From Guadua angustifolia (Eukaryota; Streptophyta; Magnoliopsida; Poales; Poaceae): DNA of 64,000 bases. The notes under the pieces are model-generated. The model had not been told where the DNA came from and searched no databases. It saw nothing but the letters and a program-made list of their open reading frames with translations. This document shows positions 55,219 through 64,000 of this stretch, in pieces (positions within the stretch are counted from its first letter, which is position 1; every line of letters begins with the position of its first letter). The DNA lies in NCBI GenBank assembly GCA_036346375.1, contig CM070511.1, positions 1,860,001 through 1,924,000 on the forward strand, read 5' to 3'. The position numbers and the translations under genes are program-made.

Positions 55219-57700
55219 ACTGTCGATTTCATTTGTTCATGCATGACCTGAGTGATTCTTCAAATGTTTGTGTTTAAAGGCACAAGGTCTGATCAACGAG
55301 GTGGTGGGAGATGCATATGGTGAATTTAGCTTAATATTGGAGGATATATCAGATTTCGTCAATATATGCGACAACAAAACTTTTGCTGAAGCATTACAAA
55401 GGTTTAGAAAAGTAATGGATGAAACCACTCTTTATGTATTGAGGATAGCAGTTAAGGCGACACTTCGCAATGTTCTTGGGTTGAATGAACAAACAGGTAA
55501 ATCCATATCTAAATTGCTTCATACAAATCTAACTTGTAATCTTTTGTAATCACACTGACAAGTACGCATGTCTTTTTTGCCATGTACTCGTTGCAAGGAA
55601 ATGATTATCACAAGTCAGTGTGCTCTACTCAGGGAATATATGCTCAACGAAATTGTTCCGCAAAGGATATTGAAGCTCCTAGTTTTGATCTTGGAATAAG
55701 TCAAGAAACAATTAATAACAATCAAACTAATTGTACCAATCCGCTGGCAAGGGCTAATTGTTCAACTCCTACTCAAATGTTTGCCTACTCAGGTACTTTT
55801 TACATACTACTATGTTTGCTTGTAATATCTATGACCTTATAGGCAAATGAAGCTCATAGTCCTCATCTTGCACTAATTCAAGGAATAATTGATATGAATC
55901 AAGCCAATTGTACTACTCCAAAGGCAAGTGATGATGGTCCTGCCATTCCTTTAAACACAATTAATCAGATTCCTCTATCAAATCCTAGCAAGATGTTCGC
56001 TGGTACTACTTCCATTCTACTTATTTACATTATATCATCTATCACCTTTTTTCTTATAGCAAAGTGCACAACAGATTCGTCAAACAAAAGGACACTATCA
56101 TATCACCAAGATCAGGTACAAGAATGACTAATCAATGCAAGATTCTACTACTTGAAGAGTTTGGAAATGAGGATTGTAAGAGACGGAAATATACTGTTGA
56201 GAACCCACCTTCTCACCTTCTTAAGGAAAAAACAAAGAGGATCGTAAAAACTAGCAAGAAACTCATGTCACCCTTCCTGACCAAGTATTGCCCTTTAGGC
56301 AGGCATGATGAAAAGGTGGCTGATTCACTATATTCATATATTACATCAGCATCAGACACGTCCTTGCTAGGGTAAGATCTTGTTGTTTACATGCCTTTTT
56401 ATTACAATCTTTTCTTGATAGCAAATTAAATGTAATTTCTCTGATGAAATTTGGCCCAAAAGCTCAGGCCGTTGACATATCATTGACTCTAAGGGATCTC
56501 CAAGCGATTGCAATGAATGGCGCATGGATTCGATTGCTTGAATTTTGCAATTAAGTAGCTCTGCCGTCTTGAGATAGAGAGGTTCAAAAACACAAATTAC
56601 TTGGGTTGGAGGCATTTCATAAACCAGGACTTCGGGGTAAAGCCATTTCCAATTGATCTCTATAATAATTGCAGGCATGCCTTTTTGTTTGCTAACTCCT
56701 ACATATATCTAGATGTATGCAGTGGCCGGAGAGGAATTTTGGCAACCTACACATCAGTTTGCTCATTTCACAAGGCCAAAAATAGTATATAATGTCTCCA
56801 ATTGTCACATGGTGGGTATCACCAATCTAGCAATCTTAACATAACAATAATTTCCACCACATACTTTTGAAGTTTTGTTATGTATGCAGATATTGATACC
56901 TGTACACCTTTTCAACCACTACACTCTATATGCTTTTGACATGGAGAATAAGAAGATATCGGTCCTAGATTCCTTAAATGCAAGAGGACCTCTTGGTGAA
57001 TCCAGTCATGTAGACATGAAAAGATAAGTATCACTATTTGTAGCGCCCTAATGCAATGCATGAGACTAGCCATCCAGTGGGATGAAGATTTAGAGCATGG
57101 GACTATGAAATTGTGGAGGACATCTAGGAAGCGATACTCTTGGTCGATTTCCCCCACAGTCCTTTTCAAATTTTTGTTAGAAATTATATACTCTGACCAA
57201 CAATTATTTTCCTTATCGATTGTCAAGCTGTGGATTTTTGTCTTCAACTACATGTGGAATTGGGATGGTCATGCTTGTAAATCCCATAAGTGAGGTAATT
57301 AAGTTACCTATTCCCTTATTTCCTTTTTACTTGTTTACCAGCTTCATGCAACATTATGTTAGCCATTCATAAGAGAGTATATGCTGAAACAATCTCCAAC
57401 GTCAGTGTTTACATATGTTTCAACGTACTTCGTAAAAAAATATTTGAGCATACACTTTCCAATACGTTGCAATCTATGTTTCAGTGCTATCATATACTCC
57501 ACACTCAGTTCTTATCATATGCTATATGATACTTCCCAATTTTCCATGTACTAAATATCCCTTTTTACTTCTACTTCATTGACTAGCAGGATTCGTACGA
57601 GCTAAGGAAGCAATTCATGATGCACCTGATGACATTCAAAGACAATGAAGCCACTCTCCCAGGCTACATCAAGCAGCAACTTAGTCTCCTCGGGAGCTAG

Positions 57701-59070
57701 ATTAGTCCATATTTGTACTCAATGAAACCTCTGGTTTCATTAAGCTGTCTAAATATAGTCAAGTGCAATGTGGCGATAGCTTTTTTCCAAATTCGGATTC
57801 TATTTAAGTTTGTTTCAATAAATGCTCATGATGTACGGATCTGACATAATAATGATTTCGAATAAAATACTATTATGGGTTCTCAGTTTCCTGTTTGTGC
57901 ATACGCAATACGGGATAAATCTTCTTGCTGAAATGCTCTACCTAAATATGTGAAAGTATATGTGAAAGTAGTAGCCTGAAGCACGACAATTACACAATAA
58001 ATAGATATGTTAGTACTTATGATGAAGGTAGTCCTGCACAATATTAAGCTACATGCCAAGTTCATTCATCTTACAGAAGTAAAAATTTTCTAATAAATTA
58101 TTGGATGTCGGTTGGCACATGTAAGTATCTTTAATGATTCGGAATAAAATTCTATTATGCTTTGTACATGTAAGTATCTCTCCTTTTATGAAGTAAGACC
58201 CGAGGTATTTCACTATCAAAAATGTGCAAGGCGTTTCATGTCGCAGTATCAATTTTTTTATCGAAGTCAGTTTCTATTTTCAATTTGTTTCAATAAAAAA
58301 TCTTGATATACCAAATTCAACGTACCAACGGCTTTGAATAAGATTATATTCAGGTACTAAGAGTGCATTTGGTAGAATTGACTTCTCGAGTTACGAGAAT
58401 CTGGTGAGCTAAAAATTCTTCACCATTCATGAAATTTGGGCTGTGAGTATATTAAGAGTGTTTAGATGGATCATCTTGTTTACATTTTAGACTAAAATAT
58501 AAACTTAATTTACTTTATTTTAGCCTATAAGTTTCAGATCTCGGTGAAATTTGGAATCAGGAGCTCTACCAGGACCTAAGTTTCTTGCTTGTATGCAATA
58601 CCTCATACTACTTTAATGTCTTTGCTAAATTTCAAATTTTTGATTACTCACTCAACTCTCCATCTTATCACATAAAAATATTTTGAACATCTCTTTGGAA
58701 GATGCTACTACATGCCATACGATGTTTAAATATCTAAACAGTACAAGCAAAATGCATTTGAGGTTTCAATGAGATCAGAATATATATATTGCTCAAGTAT
58801 CTTTTACAGGAAAGATAATAACTTCATATATTCTCCAATCTGTACCAAATTTTTTTTCAAAAATTATGTAACAATAGTAATTTTACTAAGAAATGTAAGC
58901 TAATAAGATTGCAACGAATAGAACAGTATCCGAAGTATGTATCACTTTCAAATGCATCATCACTTGTATTGATACTTCCTAACATAACTAGATAGCTTCC
59001 CTACGTTTTGGCATTATGCCCTTCTCCACCATTACATACAATACCTTGGAGATACCGGGTGGTATTATGC
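57701..59070. other. No gene recognised
   Basis: AT-rich spacer between two convergent genes. About 58,360-58,580 may be an old hAT-like MITE (GAGTGCATTTGGTAGAATTG at the left, GGAGCTCTACCAGGAC at the right), but the ends match poorly. Confidence 0.35.
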
Positions 59071-59079
59071 TTTCATCGT

Positions 59080-61480
59080 TATTACTGCGCATGCGCTCCA
59101 TCCTCCAACGGCTTCACCATCTTGCGTATTGTTAATCTTGCCTTTTTTTCCGCCTTCATCTTTTAATGCAAGCTTCTTCTCCACAAGACTTTATTCTTTC
59201 GACCTTGGCCTTCCTCTACCCCGCGTTTATATAACGGAGGTACATTATCTACCATGATATTTCCTCCCTATTGTCTTCCCCGGATAAATAGGTATCTAAA
59301 TATCCACCCACCTCAATATGTTGAGTATAATTTGTTTGCCGCTCAGACCTCCTATGGGTTGCCATATCTTGATCATCATCCCCAAAGATAATGTCCTCTT
59401 CGGGTCCGCCACTAGTTTACCTATGACATCCATTGTTTTCTTGTATGTATCAATGTTTGTATTTCCAAGCCTCATGACTCGGCACATGATCTATGGAGCA
59501 TTGCATGCTGTATGTTTTAGATGCTCACAGCATCAACATCATCCTTGTATCCAAATAGATTTGGTGGTACATTTTCTCTCGCGTCCTTTGTCCAATGTTT
59601 GATATATAAGCGCTACGGAATATGGCAAACACGAAGCTGAATCATGACCTAACAAAACACCTATGAGTTACTTCTCTATTGTATGAACACTTAATACAAA
59701 TGTTATATTTTATTGTTGCATAATAAAGCATACCACAGTAAGTGGCGACATAATAAGCCCTTATGCTCAAACATCTTACAAGCACAACAATATTCACATT
59801 TTTACTATCGGCATATACCTCAAACTCTTTTTAGTCTCTAGATGTCACATGTTTCTCCTCCCAAGTAGATTACTTTAACAACATTCTCATTCTCGGATGT
59901 ATGCTGAACCATAAGCGATAAGCTCTCATCCGGTTGTTTGCTAAATAAATCAAACACCACTCTAGTATATATTTTTGAAGCATGTCTTTCGATTGGTGAT
60001 CTTGAACATGGTGAAATCTTATTCTGCAAAGTTTTATAAAAAATACAGATTCAACTACTGATAAAAGCAAGTAAAACACATCTCAATATCAAGCATACTC
60101 ACATTTTCAGATTGGAATTCTTCTGCATCCTCCACTTGCAATCTGTCAATAAAGAATCTTTGATATCTTCTCACGAACCCACTCATCGAGCATGAAGGTG
60201 TAACAAACATCTTAAACACATGGTTTGCGGACTCACTTCTTTGAGTAGTCGTCATTCCAGCATAGAACAAGTCAGTAAAACATGGAAATGCCCACCTTTC
60301 CCTAATATCCCATATATGTTTCAAGTACGAAGTGTTTTCCAACCCATATTTGCAAATTATTTCCTTCCATGCATGCTCAAATTCTTGTACTGTCAGCGAC
60401 TGATTGAGTACCTTGTTGAAATCTTCTTTGAAAGTAGACCGTTTGCTAAAAATGTTGCCGAGATTTTCCTTTGCTTTCTTTAGTACATGCCACTTGCAAA
60501 TACGATGCGATGAATTGGGATAAACATCTGCAATAGCTAATGCCATTTGATGACAATTATCTGATCATGCATGAAAATAAGTTTCAGAATGTACTCTCAC
60601 AAAGTCATAATTGAATTGTACTACAAATATAAAACACCGAAGAATATGCTAAAAAATATAGGCCTCACGCATTATTGATACCTGTTAGTATTGACTTTGG
60701 TTCCTTTCCATGCATGCACTGCTTAAAAGTTTCAAACAACCACTTGAAACTATCAACCGTCTCTTCTCTAAGCAATGCACAACCGAACAAAGTGCTCTGA
60801 AAATGATTATTCACACCCACAAAAGGTGCAAATGGCATATCATATTTATTGGTCTTGTATGTAGTATCAAAAGTCACCACATCTCCAAAAAACTCAAAAT
60901 TTAGCCTATAAACTGCATGTGACCAGAATATATTTTTAACACGACAAGCATCATCTACTTGAACACTATAGAAGAAATTCCTACTCTGGCTTTGCATTTC
61001 TTTGAAGAAATCTAGTGTTCTCTGCACATCATCACTGCTCTCATCTCTTCTTATTGCATATGCCAACCTATCCAAAGCTCTTCTGGTGAATGGTACCATC
61101 GAAGGACCTCCATGTAGGCCAGACAACATACCATACATCTCGGACATCCGGGCCAAGATGGTGTATTCGTTCATAGCTTTTTCGAACATCTCGGACATCC
61201 GGGCCAAGATCCAGGATTCCTTCGGCGCTACTGGAGGGGCAAGATTGTCAGAGAAATTCGAGGATTGAATTCGAGCAAGCCACAAGGGAAAAGAACTTAC
61301 CGGCGTGCCCTCGCGAGTTAGGTTAAATCCACGACCTTTGATCTCGTAGAATGGGTGCACCCTTTTCGCAGAGGAACACCGGTTCTTGCGGTAGTCGTTA
61401 GCGATGGCACTTGCGGTGAGGCCGTGCATGGCGCGAGATGTGGATGGCGGCGATGGCCTCTTGATCGACCTCCAATCGTC
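59080..61480 (-). pseudogene. FAR1/FHY3-like MULE transposase, broken
   Basis: The minus strand shows the transposase core FGDVVTFDTTYKTNKYDMPF..FVGVNNHFQSTLFGCALL in an exon ending at 60,682 (donor GTATC). The next exon, 60,560-60,103, restores ILTDNCHQMALAIADVYP and continues RICKWHVLKKA and TTTQRSESANHVFK. A third exon begins at 60,023. The SWIM finger reads CACKMFEHKGLLCRHLL (about 59,735-59,785) after two stops. Then RPRSKE with a stop near 59,200 and a lysine-rich tail. Near 61,135-61,210 a 51-bp unit is duplicated (ILARMSEM twice). The first exon (MHGLTASAIANDYRKNRC, from about 61,430) is uncertain. FAR1-like proteins are either light-signalling regulators or transposases; the stops and setting point to a transposon copy. 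Confidence 0.75.
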
Positions 61481-61499
61481 GCCTCCGAGTCTCCTTTTT

Positions 61500-62011
61500 T
61501 CCCGATAATGGGAGTCCTTCATTATGCCACCGCCGCCTTCACCCCTCTTCAAGTAGAACCAGCACTCGGTCCACGATCCGAGGGAATCTCGAGCGCGGAC
61601 TTGAGGGAAGGACCAAGGAAGCCCTGCCCGTAGCCGGAAGTAAAGACATTCGACTACGGGGTCCTTCCCTGAGTGGAACAAGGAGAAGAAACGAAAGAAA
61701 AGCGAGGGGGTGGGGAGGATTCCAAGGAACCCCTCGCACAGATGAGAAAAGATGGAGAGAAGGAGGATCGAGTTCGGCACCAGGTTGATGAGCTCAATCT
61801 CGCATTGGGCGAGCACCGACGCTATGAAATCGCTCTCCGGCGTTCGCAGGCCAAAGAGCATGTAGTGCTCGGTGCTGACGAGTTCGTCGTCTCATGGCCT
61901 TGGCTCGGTCTCTTCGCCCGGCGTCCGCCATGTCGCCGGGTCCAGTAGCCCAAGGTCTTCGAGTTCCTTCAGCCTCGCCGCCGACAGGAAGCTCTTCCTG
62001 AGCTTGACCAT
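61500..62011 (-). pseudogene. Antisense 'gypsy-type transposon' ORF, second copy
   Basis: ATG at 62,011-62,009 opens MVKLRKSFLSAARLKELEDL. After a TGA near 61,896 it continues FGLRTPESDFIASVLAQCEI, IELINLVPNSILLLSIFSHL and CEGFLGILPTPSLF. The same family as 7468-7677/12,842-12,935. The frame runs on into FAR1-related sequence near 61,500, probably a fusion by insertion. A minus-strand TATAAAA is at 62,128-62,122, about 111 bp upstream. An LTR in plus orientation follows. Confidence 0.65.
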
Positions 62012-62121
62012 AAGAGGATTGCTTGAATGCAGTTAGTGAGAACAAGGTGGCACAGGCAAAAAGCTTGGGGTGCAAGAATTGCGGTGAGATCGAGAACTTC
62101 CCAAAGGTGTTATTGGATCGG

Positions 62122-62128
62122 TTTTATA
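62122..62128 (-). promoter_or_regulatory. TATA box for the antisense ORF
   Basis: Minus strand TATAAAA about 111 bp upstream of the ATG at 62,011. Confidence 0.5.
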
Positions 62129-62179
62129 ACTCTTTGCTCATCATCGGTGGGATCCCTCAAAAGACACATGGGTTGCGAT

Positions 62180-63060
62180 TCGGCGTGATTAATGACCTTG
62201 GGTGGGTTGGCGTTACTTAGGTGTTTCATTTGCAAGATCGTGTCCGTCTGAGAGTTTTGGAAGCCCAAAGGTGCTTGGTGTAACCGTGCGGGAACCTTCC
62301 CATTGACCTCACCCGACCTCGACCTTGGGCTCAGGCGGCCAATCCGTTCCTTGACCATTTAAGTGAGGCTCGAAGTCGTTCCAAGTGCTTGACACGACCT
62401 TGAGCCTCGGGGGCCTGACGAGGACTTAGAAACCTCTAATGGGTCAGCGCATGGTCAACAAGGCTCTTAGCTTGGGCTCAAGGCGCGGATCACCAATCGA
62501 CCTAAGCTACTGGCCCTCTCGACCTCGGTGGCGGACAAGGATTCGGCTCTGGCGGGAGGTGCAGCTCGGGGCAGGGTGCGTGCGCTTACTCGGCAGTTAG
62601 CAAGACCTTGAATCACGAGTTAAGGCGGTTGTGGGCGGCGGATCTGGAGCAGTTATAGCCCACTTTCAATGCGCCTAAGCCACTCCTCAGGAATCTCTCT
62701 GGCCGTTTACGTAGCGGCGGGAGAATATAAAACTCCTCGAGACGGCGTGCTTGAGGGGACACGACATCAACGCACAAGCAATAGAACGATAGAGCATAAC
62801 CAAGATGCGCTCAAGCTCGGTGTAGACCATCTCACATACTCAAGAATAGTGAAGTTCTTCACCTCGGGGCAAGGCGGAGTAGAGCTATTACCCTCACAGG
62901 GGGCTCGAACCCGATATAATCTGCTTGTGTCTCACTCTTCATCGTTTTCCCCGACCAACATCGCGAAGAATCTGTTCCTCCATTGGCGGAGCTCTGTTTA
63001 GATCCCTCATTCACACTAACCCCATTTCACATTTGCGGTCGAGTGACCCGATTGTCGACG
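62180..63060 (+). repeat. Probable LTR, plus orientation
   Basis: Non-coding GC-rich block with TATAAAA at 62,726-62,732, followed by a leader with the CACAGGGGGCTCGAACCCG signature shared in form with the LTR at 38,490 (CACCGGGGGCCTGAACCTGG). Borders are approximate. Confidence 0.45.
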
Positions 63061-63069
63061 AGAGGATAT

Positions 63070-64000
63070 CGCGATCTGGTCCGTGGATGAGTGCCTCGTG
63101 CTAAACAGCGTTGTTTGGTCTTGGGAAATGGAATCGAAGGACATACTTGAGGCGTTCTCTCAGTCGGAGATGAGCACCACGACCCTGCCCTGACCGTGAG
63201 CATGGGGAACCATTAAAATACATTGTCAATACTTAAGCTCCTCGAGAGTCGTGGGGTGCGGAGTTCCACCCACTCGGCGGTGAAGTCGTGCTTGAGACTT
63301 TCTTCTTCATTGTGACTGAAGAGATTTCAAAATCTCGAGCTCATTGCCCATTTTGCGATTATCTGGTGGCCTCCGGGTTGTGAAGTATATCCCCAATCGA
63401 AAAAGTGGTAACCACCGAAATTGAATGTTCTTGGAAGTAATGTTTAAGTTTGCAAGAGGTAAGCAATACGGCATACAACAATTTCTGTACCTATGGATAC
63501 CGTGCCTTGGACTCTCCTAACACCTCGTTGATGAAGTAAAGGCGGTCATTGGACCTTACGGAGTGCCACAGCTTCCTCTGCTCTCTGACGATTGCGGTCT
63601 TGACTACATAGTCGTTCGGCAATGTAGAAACAAAAGTGGTTCTTCGAGCATTGGCGAGACCAATACCGATGGCGAGGATAAGAATGCCTTGAGTTCCTCG
63701 GCTTCTTTGTGCCTCGGCGATCCACTTGAAAATTGCCACCTTCTTGAAGTTTGAAAAAGGCATCCCATAAGCCTAGGCGAAATGAACTGTTGAGTGCCAC
63801 CATGCAGCCCGTGAGTTTCTGGACGTCTTTCTAGCAAGCCGGAGGCTTCATCTTCAAGATAGCATTGATCTTCTCCAGGTTTGCTTCGATGCCCCGCTGT
63901 GACACAATGAATTTGAGCAATTTTCCTGAGGGAACTCCAAAGACACACTTCTTGGGGTTGAGCTTCATCTTGTAGGCCCTTAGGCTTTCAAATGTCTCGG
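63070..64000 (-). pseudogene. Gypsy reverse transcriptase/RNase H fragment, runs off the window
   Basis: The minus strand from the right edge reads LRAYKMKLNPKKCVFGVPSG, LKFIVSQRGIEANLEKINAI, VQKLTGCMVALN, then RNase H blocks (KAFLSSPSVLVSP, YFINEVLGESKARYP). Further left, with frame changes, come FTAEWVELRTP and the MYFDGS-like and VVLISPT-like region (about 63,150-63,300). It is a separate element from the LTR to its left, in the opposite orientation. Stops and frameshifts are present. Confidence 0.8.

Larger units (their letters stand above)
41421..57700 (+). pseudogene. Ulp1-type (SUMO-protease-like) multi-exon gene, split by an 11.9-kb retrotransposon
   Basis: Exons with matching GT..AG borders: 41,421-41,588, 41,995-42,801, 42,876-43,040 and 43,117-about 43,315. 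After the insertion: 55,279-55,496, about 55,622-55,796, about 55,840-56,060, about 56,060-56,371, 56,890-about 57,013, about 57,045-57,290 and 57,600-57,700. The N-terminal half (QIGFNGLFDLKL..FGLPGTGKS..NWSQFVVDDLKKCL..LYLDNLDFG) matches the N-terminal domain found in many grass 'Ulp1 protease family' proteins. The C-terminal half has VHLFNHYTLYAFDMENKK (His at 56,917) and SCGF (Cys at 57,229-57,231), like the His/Asp and Cys sites of Ulp1 proteases, which process or remove SUMO. Defects: TGA at 42,295-42,297 (Trp position in the family), a stop at 43,174, a T-run frameshift after the Cys, and the insertion. Such genes are often mobile in plants (KI-MULEs), so it may be transposon-borne rather than a host gene. 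Confidence 0.7.

Noticed and set aside
41000..61550. Terminal inverted repeats for a giant MULE around the Ulp1/FAR1 pair
   Set aside because: Only a short likeness (CTCGGAGGCG near 41,110 and in reverse near 61,480) was found; too short and no 9-bp duplication.
1..64000. CRISPR arrays, bacterial operons or phage genes
   Set aside because: No evenly spaced identical repeats with unique spacers, and gene structure with introns and plant transposons shows eukaryotic DNA.

Overview
The window looks like plant nuclear DNA, most likely from a grass. Evidence for this: very GC-rich single-exon host genes in AT-rich surroundings, GT..AG introns, and a mass of nested plant LTR retrotransposons (copia, chromovirus gypsy and Tat-like gypsy), MULE, hAT and CACTA sequence and MITEs. 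Species cannot be told from the sequence alone. All family names come from motifs recognised by eye; no search was run.

Layout. 1-7.5 kb: a decayed copia element with only a 5' LTR (420-~4700), a CACTA-associated coding remnant, and an AT-rich LTR-like block in minus orientation. 7.68-12.84 kb: a complete but dead chromovirus gypsy with a perfect GGTCC target duplication; it splits a minus-strand ORF of the 'putative gypsy-type transposon' family. 13-15 kb: a likely LTR. 15-26 kb: the host-gene island. It holds an ankyrin-repeat fragment, a TAA-flanked MITE, an RMA-type RING E3 ligase gene (minus), a small hypothetical ORF, and an ELO-type fatty-acid elongase-like gene (plus). Both clear host genes carry one frameshift, each at a G run.

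26.13-30.72 kb: a MuDR-like MULE with 328-bp TIRs and a perfect 9-bp target duplication. It carries a broken transposase gene and an intact, convergent second gene encoding a GRF zinc finger plus a membrane segment. 31.90-35.44 kb: a hAT element (perfect 8-bp duplication) that contains the start of a fasciclin-like arabinogalactan gene. 37.66-41.08 kb: a gag-pol-less LTR element sitting in a GAAGGATCTCGG minisatellite.

41.4-57.7 kb: a multi-exon gene resembling the grass Ulp1-type (SUMO-protease-like) family, split by an 11.9-kb Tat-like LTR retrotransposon (43,321-55,218, ACTGT duplication). 59.1-61.5 kb: a convergent FAR1/MULE-type transposase pseudogene. 61.5-64 kb: another gypsy-type antisense ORF with its LTR, then a minus-strand gypsy RT/RNase H fragment running off the edge.

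Main themes. (1) A MULE whose two TIRs face two convergent genes, as in maize MuDR, but with a GRF/TM protein in the accessory position. (2) Four separate LTR-element remnants each carry an ORF antisense to the LTR, with a TATA box upstream. (3) Most internal stops in the copia and gypsy elements read as C-to-T changes at Gln codons, as expected from methylated-cytosine decay. (4) The nesting order can be read from exact target duplications.
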